Below are positions 32,791 through 43,760 of a stretch of 64,000 nucleotides of DNA, piece after piece. A program made the translations under genes and the position numbers. Origin of the DNA: Channallabes apus (Eukaryota > Chordata > Actinopteri > Siluriformes > Clariidae); contig CM060121.1 in assembly GCA_030522415.1 (NCBI GenBank), positions 9,873,976 through 9,937,975 of the forward strand. The letters run 5' to 3'. A model generated the notes under the pieces. The model saw only the letters and a program-made list of their open reading frames with translations, was not told the DNA's origin and did no database searches. Each line of letters starts with the position of its first letter. The stretch's first letter is position 1.

Positions 32791-34820
32791 AATGACCTTT
32801 ATAGGAATTAAAATTGAAGTAGATACCCTAATTGGCGTAATGCAGGAAATTTACTGAAACAGTTGAAATGGTTGTGGAAAAACTGAATTTGAATGGATTT
32901 ACCCTAGGTGCATGTAAACACCAGCTGTATCCAGTTCTGCAGTAAAGCGGACACAGGCATGATCTTATCCTCAAAGGGAAAAGCTATTTCCTTTGCATTA
33001 TAGTGGGTTGCTTTTCTTTATTCTTTTCACTAATAGTCACAGAACAATCCGATTCCTTTGGAATTCCATACTAGACCTGCCGGCTGTAAATTACTCTTTG
33101 TGCAGCTTCCATCATTTCTGCTTGCTCACACGCCCACGCTGTTTTCAAATGGTGGGTATTGATCCTGTGGCCCCTCGTGCTGCGTTGCCTCTTGTTTCTG
33201 ATCACTATCCGAACTCCAGGAAAGGATGGTACACCCTGATCGTGTCACTGAAAAATGCAAACTGATATTGTGGAAAGTGTGTGATGATGTAGCATTAGGG
33301 CAAATCATTCACATCTCGATTAAAATATATATTGAGAACCTGTTAAGAGCTAATATTTTAAATAGAGGCATATTTTATAGTCAGCATTAATACTTTTTTT
33401 TTTTTTTTTTTTTTTAGACCAAATGCTGTTTTCTTTTTCCCTCTCATACCCTGATCTAGAAACATTGGCTTGCTCGAGCATCCATATCAACCCCCCCAGT
33501 GGAATACAAGTTGTCTGGCTGTAGCATAAGCCTAAGGCTTGCCCTAACTCCTTGTAACCTTATCCCACTTCGGCATGGCAATAAACTCACTATAATGTGT
33601 TCGGTGATGTCATTAATGCACATCTACAAAGTGTCTCGGTGAAGTATCGTCTGTCTCTCTGTGATCCAGGGATCATCACAAGCCGAGTGCTTTCCTTTCA
33701 ATAGTTATTACACCCTTTCCAATTAGTCATTTAGCTATAATTAAAGCGCTCCAACTATTCATCCTTGCGATTACGTTATTATTTAATAACTGAAGATTCT
33801 TTTAAATGGTCAAAGGAAGTGGCAGATCTTCTGCGCTCGTATCCGCCTTATCTCTTAATGTGGAAATGGACAAGGAACGAGGCCTCTCTGCAGAACCCAT
33901 CACTCTGAAAAACACACAGCTCAATCATTGCCCTTTTAAATGCTGTCCCGAACTTGCTTCATTTCCTCCTCCTGATTTGAGATAACGCTGCAGCAAAGAG
34001 CAGCGGGAGAGAAACAGAAACAGGGTACGCTGATAAACTCTCCATTACATGCTGGAATTTATTTATTTATTTATTTATTTATTTTATGCCTTTTTGTTTT
34101 CCATCAACCTGCTTACAAGTAATTATTCAGGCATCTAATTATATTATAATTCATTACAATTCCCGGACATCATTCGAAATAAAAGCTGCTTTGTTTATTC
34201 TAAGGCTTTTGCCCCACGTATCTGATTCTTCGTGCTTTCTTTCATCCTGCAGTAAGCTTCTCTCCCCCACCTCATGCTGCCTTTGCCCTATTGACTATTG
34301 ACCGCTACTCTGTCAAATATGTCTCAGTAGCTAGCCAGCGCTAGATGGATGTGGTGGCGACTGCAGCCGAGGTGGAGGCTAATGATCGGTCAGTATGGCC
34401 CAGACGCTGCAGGAGAAGGTGGGTCAAAGGTCACTGGGGATAATGTTAGGATCGGGGAGGAGGGTGCCTGGTCTGGCCATGGGTTTGACCTCATTCATTC
34501 CCCCCCTTCTATCACACCATATGCGGCGAAAACTGTGATGAAAAGAAAACTGTTTATTTAAATGCATGTGGAAAATCAAGCATTTACATCTAGCATTGTT
34601 ACCGCCATGATGACTGGAATGCTTTGTGTAACTTTAGGTGAATTAACGGTAATAGGAAGAAGGCAAGATAATGCAAAAAAAATTGCTTTTTAAAGGAACA
34701 AATGGAAACCGGTCTGCATTCGGTTTTCTTTTTTGGCGATGAGGGTGTTACTCTAGGCTGCTTAAAATAGGTTTTGGGTCAGAAATGATAGGGTTAACTG
34801 TCTGCTGCACAGTGGGAGGA
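32791..34820. other. Low-repeat noncoding stretch
   Basis: No supported gene. 33640-34020 has balanced composition, AT-rich homeodomain-like words (CCAATTAGTCATTTAGC, CTATAATTAAAGCG) and no recognised repeat, so it could be a conserved regulatory element. 34062-34086 is a short (ATTT)n run. A perfect DR1 nuclear-receptor half-site pair lies at 34421-34433. Confidence 0.35.
34421..34433 (+). promoter_or_regulatory. DR1 nuclear-receptor element
   Basis: GGGTCAAAGGTCA is an exact one-base-spaced direct repeat, the type bound by HNF4, RXR and PPAR dimers. Its function is inferred from sequence only. Confidence 0.35.
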
Positions 34821-34824
34821 AAAT

Positions 34825-35174
34825 GTGTGTGTGTGTGTGTGTGAGTAATTGAGAGCATCGAGGATAGTTAGTGAGAAACAGGGAGGTATAAATATAAATG
34901 TGTGTGGAGTGTGAAAAATTTTTGACGATGGGAGACAAGGCGGACTGAGCATGCATACAGACTGAGAGAGAGAGGAGGGTGGGAAAGAAGGGTGAGAAAG
35001 AAGGGGGAGGGAAGGAAGGGGAAGAGAGAGAGAGAGAGAGAGGAGGGAGAAGCAGTGCTTTCACAATTTTCATTCAAACTGACACAGCCTGCGTGTCCTG
35101 GTTTGCACCTCCCTCCCTCCCCCCTCTTTCTCTGCCTTCCTCTCTCTCTCTCTCTCTCTCTCTCGCTCACTCAC

Positions 35175-35208
<34 letters not shown>

Positions 35209-35210
35209 AT
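34825..35210. repeat. Low-complexity (GT)n, GA-rich, CT-rich and (CA)n block
   Basis: (GT)n at 34826-34843, (GA)n around 35022-35042, (CT)n at 35140-35166 and (CA)n at 35176-35206, with purine-rich sequence between and after. ORFs predicted here on both strands are low-complexity artefacts. Confidence 0.85.
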
Positions 35211-37790
35211 GGAAACACCAGCCAGTCTTACAGTTAAGTTTGCTACGGGAAGGACGAGACCACGTAGGTCAAAAGCAAGGAAACCGAGAGGAAAGAAGAG
35301 TAAGAGACGTGGGATCAGAAAAATATGGTGACGTTTTAAAGTGGGAAGGGAAGCGAAGAGGGGGCAGAGTTTTAAAATAGTAGGATGAGGGACCCAGCGA
35401 GAGAGAGAGAGAGAAGGAGGGGGAAAGGGAGGGATATGCTGAGATGGAGGAATGCAGGGTTGGAACGACAGAACTCGACATACAGAGAGAGAAAAAGAGA
35501 GCAGGAGTCAGACTGGGTGTATACATCTGAGCTCTCTTCCAGGGGCTGGGGTAAGTAATGTTCCATTTTGCCTCATACATTCTCTTCTTGTGCTTTTTTT
35601 GTTGTTGTTGTTGTTGGAGCTTGAACATTACTGTTCAATGTATAGTACTGAAACTCTTTGTCATTTTATTATGAAGAATTATGAAGAGCAGAAAGCCTGC
35701 GCTGGGAGCTCTGACAGATTTCTACGCCGGGATGCATTGTCATGCCCAGGAGCGGCTTTTTCTAAGCAGACACAAATTTGATGTGACGTTGATGACAAGT
35801 GTTGCTTATGTGTTCAGACAATACTGCGAACAGAAGCTAATTTGATGTTATCTGCGAAGGCATGTGTAGAGCCGTGTATCTGCATGTGTTCCTATGCTAC
35901 TTAGCAGCTCGTGGACGTATCTGGGACTCATCTGTACTCAACAACATTCCCCATGACTTACAATGTACAGTGCACTTTTCATTTTTCACCATATCAGAGA
36001 CTTTATGGCTCAGGCACTATCTTGCGTGTGTGTGTGTTTTACTGCATGTACATACGCCAGGTTGAGGAGGTGCTATAAGCTTTTATGTAAGTGAACAACA
36101 ATTAGATTAAAGTATTGATCTCGTCTGGGGCAGGTAGACGTAACTCAGACGATGAGGGTGTGTGGGTGGGTGGGGGGGGGGGGGTGGAGGGAGGGAGGGT
36201 TTCTTTGGGGGGGCCTCACCGGTCACTGATCACATCAGCGCAGACATCAGTGTCAATAACCGTCGTTCATCCGGAGTTAAACTACTCTCCGAGGTCTAGT
36301 CTGATGTTTACACTGCGTGCAACTTTTTCTTTGCTTCAAGCTTTTTCATTTAAACTACAATAATATGAATCAATGTTATATGAATGCATCTAATAACGTG
36401 TCGAATTTCCATTCCTTCCTTCGGAGTGCAGCCATCCCCAAAAAATGGCTATGATTCCCTTGAACTTATCCACCACAGGGTCATGAGTTCAAGTCCCAGG
36501 TGGTGTTAGTGGTGGTGGTGTGTGTGGGGGGGTTTGGTCTGTCTCGTAGCCTTATTCTTCCTCTGAGCCCCTTCCCCCCTTGTATTTCTGCACCTTGTGT
36601 GCTCGGCCACTTCAACGGCTGAACAAACATCATAGTGTAGCTGCTCATGCTACTTCCTTCAGAACTAGCTAGCTAGTTAGAGCCAACTAAAAACAAACTT
36701 TTAAACGCTCTATAAATGCAAAGTGTACATTTCTTGTAACTCTTTTCTCTCTTTCTCTAGCTTTCACACTTTCTCACGTTGTATGATCACACTGAACCTG
36801 CAGAAAGAAAAACGGATGGTCACAACCAGACAGACCCTCTTTCATAGGAAATGAGACCCTTTGACCTTTGCCAATCATTGTGTCTGGAAATGCAAAGCCT
36901 GGAATCGATCAATGCCCCCCTTGCTCGACCCAGCCAGACATGCACTCTCCACCTCTGCACCTTCAGCTCCCCATTCCTTCCCTCCACCCCCTTTCCATTT
37001 TTGTCCTTTCTAGCGAACTGAGTGCCCCCTTCCCGTTTTCCCGCTCAACCCCTGGCCCCTGCTCTGCTCTGCTCCCTTCCCTTCCCTTCCCGTCCCTTCC
37101 CCCATGATCAGATAATAGATGCCAGAGTGCTTATGTTTCGTTTCGTACAGCACTTGGTTGCTCTACATATGACTACACTGCACAAGATAGCACTGAATGC
37201 TTAGCATCATGCTTTGAACCTTGCTGTTGTGCCGGATGTTTTGCGGTAATAACAATAGGTGCATCCTGGTAACATACTTTAAATAATAGAATCGAGGCTG
37301 TTGCATAATCTGTGTGTAATTTTGCACCATTTCTTAGGGGGGGAAAGTCAAAGTTAGGCGAGTCACGGTGAACATTCAACGCTGTCGGTGAGTTTTCAAA
37401 TGAGAGAAACCATCGAGTGTTGAGTGTACCCTGCTTCTCGAGTTCACACCTACCACGCAGGCCTTATGTGCTTCACGCATTACATGTGCAAGAGGCGCTT
37501 TACTGCCATCCCGGCCGAAAAAGCATCCCTGAAAAGCATCACAGATGAATTGAAAGACATTCTATCGCTGCTCTTCGCTCATGGTCCCGATTCACATTCA
37601 TTGCTGTCGGTGGGTTTTTTTTTCTTCAGGTTGACTCGCCGGACAATGAATGAGAACTGTGGTCTTTTGTTTCAGCTTGTCACATTGTATAAATATTTAA
37701 TACGTATCCTAATTTGTTGACAATGTGTTTCAATGTATATGGGTCAATAAAGTAGAAAAACAACATGTAATAAAGTCATTAGAAAATTCT
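35211..37790 (+). ncRNA. Candidate spliced noncoding transcript (exon ends 35550, terminal exon 36761-~37790)
   Basis: A strong donor GCTGGG|GTAAGTAATG occurs at 35551. A strong pyrimidine-rich acceptor TTCTCTCTTTCTCTAG ends at 36760. AATAAA signals lie at 37746-37751 and 37769-37774. Together they could bound a two-exon + strand transcript with a terminal exon of about 1 kb. No long conserved ORF is present; short ORFs at 36868 and 37424 have no family resemblance. This is a hypothesis from splice and polyadenylation signals. Confidence 0.25.
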
Positions 37791-38580
37791 AACTCGATGC
37801 TTGAATTATTTTTTTTTCTTGTTGTTGTGATCGTGCAGTCGGGCTAGTTTGTCCTTAATGTGTTGATTTGGTTCAGAATTTCTCTGCTTGAACCAACAGC
37901 TCCAAAAGAATAATTGACTTTGGAGGTGATAAAATATATCAGCCAGTCACTCTGATCCGCCTGAAGCTTGATGCCCAAAGCAAGTGTCTCAACATCACTG
38001 ACAAAACAATATGTCGCAGGATACCACTGAGCTGAATGGACAATCCAGAACGTTCTGTTTGGTTGGCTGCTTTATTCTTCTTCACCAAATGCTGAATAAA
38101 TGGTACATCAGACCGCAGACATCATCTATTATCACCACTGTTGTTTAATTAACATTGTCTGCTGTGTGCGAATGATGTGACCACTCCACAACCTCAAAAG
38201 GAACTTGTATGTTCAGGGATACCATACCAGGCATGACATACCCAGAGCTACACTACTGTAGCAGAAGAAAAGGAACCGCACTGAAGTATTCCTTATATAG
38301 AACTGCTAGTGTATACCTTGAAACCTAATTTAAAAAACATTTTTTGTTGCAAATCAATGTGAGTGAAGTTACCATATGTCCAGTAATTGGGTGAAGAACT
38401 ACATATGGTAACTTCTGTGCGAAGTTGTATATATACATTTTACACATTTTGGATGATGAACCATATATGGTGATTTAATTGACCCTGATGATCAACCAAA
38501 AAATTTAAACCAATAAATATTTTGAAAATAAAAAAAATCCCACAAGTAATTTTTGTCTTGGGAAATTTGGAGACATTTTT
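37791..38580. other. Noncoding stretch, nothing recognised
   Basis: AT-rich, no supported ORF. ACCATATGT and ACATATGGTAACTTC near 38372-38412 form a short local inverted repeat, but no mobile element is identifiable. Confidence 0.4.
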
Positions 38581-38581
38581 A

Positions 38582-38855
38582 TTCATTCATTCATTCATTT
38601 TCTATACCGCTTAATCCTGTTTTCAGGGTCGCGGGGGACCTGGAGCCTATCCCAGGAGACTTCGGGCACTAGGCGGGGTACACCCTGGACAGGGTGCCAA
38701 TCCATCGCAGGGCACACACACATACACACACTCACACACCCAATCACACACTACGGGCAATTTAGGAACGCCAATTAGCCTAACCTGCATGTCTTTGGAC
38801 TGTGGGAGGAAACCGGAGTACCCGGAGGAAACCCACCAGGCACGGGGAGAGGAGA
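38582..38855 (-). mobile_element. tRNA-like SINE, well preserved
   Basis: Begins with an (ATTC)n tail, then TCTATACCGCTTAATCCTG, GGCGGGGTACACCCTGGACA, CCATCGCAGGGCACACAC, GACTGTGGGAGGAAACCGGAG and ends at CACGGGGAG. It is antisense to the copy at 41358, and its head is cut short before the B box. Confidence 0.85.
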
Positions 38856-38859
38856 CATT

Positions 38860-39690
38860 TTTAATTTACAATTATTTTATTGAGTGCCTTATAAAAAGTA
38901 ATCTAGGGTAATAATTTTGTCAAAACTTGCATAAAAAACTGAATAAGTTAAAGGTACATTTATTTAAACATAAAAATGTGCAAAAATACAAAAATGGTTC
39001 TTCCGATTAAGAGTTAAAGCTTGACTACTGATGGGTTTCGTTGTAGTTCCACTGCTCGAGACAGCAATGATAAATGCAATTAATTAAAAGAACGCTCAAG
39101 GAACCCTTAGTTTCAAGAGGATGAGCTGCAAGCAGGTCTACAGACACAGAGGACATGAAATGCAGGTTTTAACTGAATGAAGCCCTACAGCTGTGGGCTT
39201 TGTCAAAGCCGCTTCTGTTGTCTTTGAATGTGAGAGGAGAAGCGCAAGGGGAATACTTAAACAATAATCACATTGACATAGTGCACATTATTGCAATAGA
39301 ATCTTACTGTCTGTCCAGTTTGGAATGATGTAAGACATTTCATTATTGGACACTGGCAAAGGCAGTATGAGGAAAGCTTATTACACAATTACAGGGGAAT
39401 TTCAGGGAAAGCACTGAGCCAAGCCAGGGGGTATTCCGATTTTGGGAAGGATATCATCTGTAATTATAAGCAATAACAGAGACGGAGCTTGTTTTCATTA
39501 CTACAATCTGACAGTAAAATTTGCTGTACTGACTTATAATTTGTATATAGTATAATACAATTTGAACAGAAATAAAATTAACACCACTCACAGGTGAACC
39601 ACACTTTTTGTTCATCGTAAAAACATTGGTTATCTTGTTAGCGGCACCTGTCAATCGAACAGATATCTTAGGCAGCAAGTGAAGAGTGCT
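38860..39690. other. Noncoding stretch, nothing recognised
   Basis: AT-rich sequence with no supported gene or identifiable repeat. Confidence 0.4.
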
Positions 39691-40575
39691 GTCTCATAGT
39701 TGGTGTGTTAAAAGAAGTTTAAAGATTTGAGTAACTTTGACTTAAGGGTCAATTGTGATGATTGGAGAAATGGTTCATAGGATTTCCAAAATAGCAGATC
39801 TTGTAGGGTGTTCCTGGGGTGCAGTGGTTAGTTCTTAACAGGTGGTCCTAGGACGTTGGTAAACCAGCAACAAGTTCATGCTCAAACAAGCCTTATTAAT
39901 AGAGGAGAGAAGGCTAGCCTGTCTAATCCCTCAGAAGAGCAACTGCAGCACAACATTCTGAACAATTCAATAGTCGCTATGATCGAAAGGAATCAGAGTG
40001 CACAATGAATTGCATATTACTGTGTAGACCAGTCAGAGTGCCCATGCTGGCCTGTCCACCACCAAAACACCTACAGTGGGCATGTGAGCATCAGAACTGA
40101 ATCACTTTTTTAACATCACGGAGATGCGGCTGCCGGTGCATGTGTGTTGTTTACCTAGGGAAGAGATGGTACCAGGATGCACTATAAATAAGGCATAAGT
40201 CAAGTGAGCGGAGACAGTGTAATGCTCTGGGCAATGTTCTTGTGGGAAACCTCCAGACCTGGCATTCATGTGGATGTTACTTTGACACATACCACCTAAG
40301 TAAACATTGCTGCACACCAAGTACACACCTTCATGGCAATGGCATTCCCTAATGGCGCATGGCAAAACACTATTTAAGAAAGCTTTGAGGACCATGACAA
40401 AATCAAAATCTGATTGACCATCTCTGGGATGAATAAACAAGCCCAGTCCATAGAGGGTGCACTGTGTACCTTTCAGGTTTTAAAAAATGTTACTAGCATC
40501 TTGGTGCCAGATACCACAGTACACTTTTCGTGGTCTCATGAAGTCCATGCCTTGACAGCTCAACTGGTTTGAAAG
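39690..40575 (+). mobile_element. Tc1-like transposase relic
   Basis: Nearly the whole coding region of a fish Tc1-like family is traceable: GAGCAACTGCAGCACAACATT, GTGGGCATGTGAGCATCAGAA, GGGAAGAGATGGTACCAGGATG, TGGCATTCATGTGGATGTTAC and, at the end, TCTTGGTGCCAGATACCACAG. Stops and deletions are frequent, and the segment holding the third catalytic residue is collapsed near 40380. Confidence 0.75.
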
Positions 40576-41357
40576 TTATGGCTAATTGGTGCAAATGGAA
40601 ATGCAATTGGAAATGGAAATGGTGGAAAAAAGTGGGGATTCCCATATTAATACACTAAAAATCCTACACATGCTTCATTAAATGTTTACTTGTACAATAA
40701 AACATTTAATTTGTCCATTTAGAAAGTTCAAAGAAGCACAAAAACTATGAAAACTATAAAGAAAAAGAAAGCAAGAGAAAAATACCAAAAATAATAACCA
40801 TTTGCTGATAATAATTAAATAGCATTTTTTAAAATACTACTTTAATACAAATTCTGGCATGTTATTATGTAGCTAGTAGAGGACAGATTCAGACACGTAT
40901 GTCACATCCATAACCAAAGTTTATCCTAAACCATTTATTCCAAAAATGGAAATATTTGAAATAATTTATCAAATCTACACTTTGTGTGTTCATTCAAATT
41001 TTTCATGGTACAAGACTAATGTTTTTTGCAATTGTCTTTAAAATTGATAACGTTTGTAGGACTGTACTTTTGCATAAAATGTTTTTCCATTTAATGTCAC
41101 ATCCATAAAACTGATAAAATGATAGGTATTTCATAATGTTAATGATTATATGAATTTTGAGGATTTGATTGTCTTTAACTGAAGAGCTACTTTAACTGAG
41201 ACCAATCATGTCCATGCACTGAGGCTTTTTGTTCATCGATATGAGTTCCAATGTCATATCCATACCTTTATTTCCACTATATTTGATAGATTTTTTGAGT
41301 TGAAGATGTAGACTTAACTACACATTTAGCCACCAAAATAGATTAATATATTCTCCC
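40576..41357. other. Noncoding stretch, nothing recognised
   Basis: AT-rich, no ORF or repeat family recognised. Confidence 0.4.
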
Positions 41358-41730
41358 TAGCGTGTAGTGGTTAGCACTGTTGCCTTGCACCTCCAGGGTC
41401 CGGGTTCGATTCCTGGCCAGGATCGATTCCCGTCTCTGTATGCATGGAGTTTGCATGTTCTCCCCGTGCTTGGTGGGTTTCCTCCGGGTACCCCGGTTTC
41501 CTCCCACAGTCCAAAGACATGCAGATTAGGCTAATTGGCGTCCCCAAATGGACCATAGTGTGTGAATGAGTGTGTGTGTGTGTGTTTGTTTATGTGTGTG
41601 CTCTGCGATGGATTGGCACGCTGTCCAGGGTGTACCCTGCCTTGTGCCCTGAGTCTCCTGGGATAGGCTCCAGGTCCCCGCGATCCTAAATACAGGATAG
41701 AGCGGTATAGAAGATGAATGAATGAATTCT
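41358..41730 (+). mobile_element. tRNA-like SINE, near full length
   Basis: Head GTAGTGGTTAGCACTGTTGCC, intact B box GGTTCGATTCC at 41403-41413, then GTTTCCTCCCACAGTCCAAA, CTGCGATGGATTGGCACGCTG, TCCTGGGATAGGCTCCAGGT and GAGCGGTATAGAAGATGAATG, ending in (GAAT)n. This is the best reference copy of the family in the window. Confidence 0.88.
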
Positions 41731-41763
41731 AATCATTAATATTACACTGTATTTTGGTTGCTG

Positions 41764-41908
41764 TAAAGGAGACCTATTATGCAAAACATGTTCTGTTACT
41801 ATAGATTTTTCATGTACTGTGACCTCATATGAGAAGATCTTGTTGCTCAGTTTTACTCTGAGACCTGTGTTAACTTATGAAAAAATTTATAAAATATGGG
41901 ACCTTTAA
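41764..41908. mobile_element. Short MITE-like element with inverted ends
   Basis: Left end TAAAGGAGACCTATTATG; right end read inward TAAAGGTCCCATATTTT. The arms match over about 14 of 17 positions. The interior (AAAACATG...TGTACTGTGACCTCATA) resembles the widespread fish GGGGCCTATTATGC element. No target duplication could be fixed. Confidence 0.5.
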
Positions 41909-43230
41909 ATTGATGTTGCATTAATTTTTTACTCTCTCTCTCTTTTAATGATTGTCACACACTGTTTTGCTGTTTTGTTTGTGAGAAGTCTTTGGATGGG
42001 ATAGACCCCACCTCCGTCTTCGCTTTTAGAGATGCCCCTAAGCTACTAATTTTGAATTCAAAGTCTAAGTAAAGAAATGCTGGCTCTTTTATTTTGTATT
42101 TTCCTTTTTACTTCTTTGCCCCAACCACATATCTAGACTAGCCCACAGTTAGAGGAGAATAATCTTTACAAAATATACAAATAATCATTTCTACAAAGAC
42201 AAGAGTTTTTTTTTTTTACAAAAAGTCCATGCCTGGTTTGGTCAACCACCATCCAAAGTAAGCAGTAAGACCGCACCCTTGGAATCACCTCCTGCAAATT
42301 CTAACCGCTCATCATCTCTGCCACCCCATATAGTTACATATTTCAGTGACCAACCAAAATTAGAACGATTCCCAAAGCTCCACCAGCAGCACAAACGCTC
42401 CAATGGAACATTTTGAGAGTGACCGATTTGCACATGAGCTGTAAAGACTTATGAAGACACATCACAGGTAAGGGAATAATAACATTGAGAATGTTATTTA
42501 ATTTGGACTCTTATTATTATTATTATTATTATTATTACAAGTAGGAATAGGATACTGCACAATATTTTGCTTTGTTTAAATACATTTGTTTAAATAAAAA
42601 GGTGATAGAGAACCTACAAACACAAAAGTAATAAAAAAAACTTAATATACAATAAATTTAATATACAGATTAAAAATGTCACACTGTCACAAAAACTTGT
42701 TGATATTAAGTCATGTTGATAGAGCATATTTCAATGCTGTTTTCTTCTAACATGCCAAAATACTGAAATGAAAAGTAGTATTATAGTCCAATGAATGATT
42801 GGCAGTTTATGTTGACCAATGAGATGTTTGTGGGAAGAGGAATATGCATGGACACACACACACACACAGACAAGAAGACCCCATGCAGTACACCAGTGTA
42901 ACGTTACTCTGCCCGCAGCCACTGTGCTGCAGGTCAACTGAACATAAAATAATGCTGACTGATAGTGTACAACGGGAGAAAAGCACATGGTGGATGGAAA
43001 ACACACATCAGCAACAACTGTTTCCATTTGTTTCTGTCTAAAAGATGATTCATATTCTAATATATACAAACAAAAGTATATTATCACAGGTCAAATAAGG
43101 ATCATGATTCGGTTCCTGGCACAGGATCTATACTGTAGATCAGTGACTACATATTATAAATATCCCATTAACTGTTCAGATTGCTAGAATTTAGAGTCGC
43201 TTATTACAATCTCCTTCCATTTCAAAGGTT
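41909..43230. other. Noncoding stretch
   Basis: Holds a (TTA)n tract at 42512-42537 and a short (CA)n at 42853-42867. A 63-codon - strand ORF at 42433-42242 has no family match I recognise. Nothing else is supported. Confidence 0.4.
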
Positions 43231-43239
43231 ATTGGACCA

Positions 43240-43760
43240 ACCTTCTTAAATAATGTGATTATTTGTATCACTTGATTCATAAAGTTAAAGACTGCATAAA
43301 GTCTGGGACCCATGTACGTCACTAATTGCTAAATTTTTGAGCTGCTTTGTCAGGCATTTACTGAACTACTTTCAGTTGCTGCTTGTTTTTGAGTCTTTCT
43401 GCCTCTAGTTTTAGTGAAAAACATGCTAAATTGGTGTGAGGTCAGGTGTCAAACATGGTCCTTAAAGAACATTCAGTTTCTTTGCCTTGGGTTGCTTTTG
43501 TGGATTTGGTATCCTTTGTAACATGAGCTTTTCCTTTACTTCTCCATATTCTTCTTTTCACCATCAATCTGGTACAAGTTAAATTCATACCACTTTAGTG
43601 GTATTCCAGGCCTTCTTTTTACATCCTTCTTAAGAATGTACCAAATTGTTGATTTAACCACTTTTAAAGTTTCTGCTGTCTCTCAGATTTTTTTCTTTCC
43701 TTTTTTTAATTTTAGTCTAATAATTCTCTGCTTACTGCATTGATCCCCATTTGGACCACA
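43240..43760 (-). mobile_element. Probable DNA-transposon relic
   Basis: Segments such as GAGCTGCTTTGTCAGGC, TTGGTGTGAGGTCAGGTG, CTTCTTTTCACCATCAATCTGG and CTCTGCTTACTGCATTGATCC resemble the antisense strand of a Tc1-like family common in fish. Ends and reading frame are lost. Confidence 0.35.

Noticed and set aside
34762..35628. Cluster of Ser/Leu-rich and Arg/Glu-rich ORFs up to 133 codons
   Set aside because: They arise from GA/CT and CA low-complexity sequence, with no conserved domain.
36480..36520. B-box-like GAGTTCAAGTCCC suggesting a tRNA gene
   Set aside because: No matching A box or cloverleaf could be drawn; at best a very decayed SINE head.
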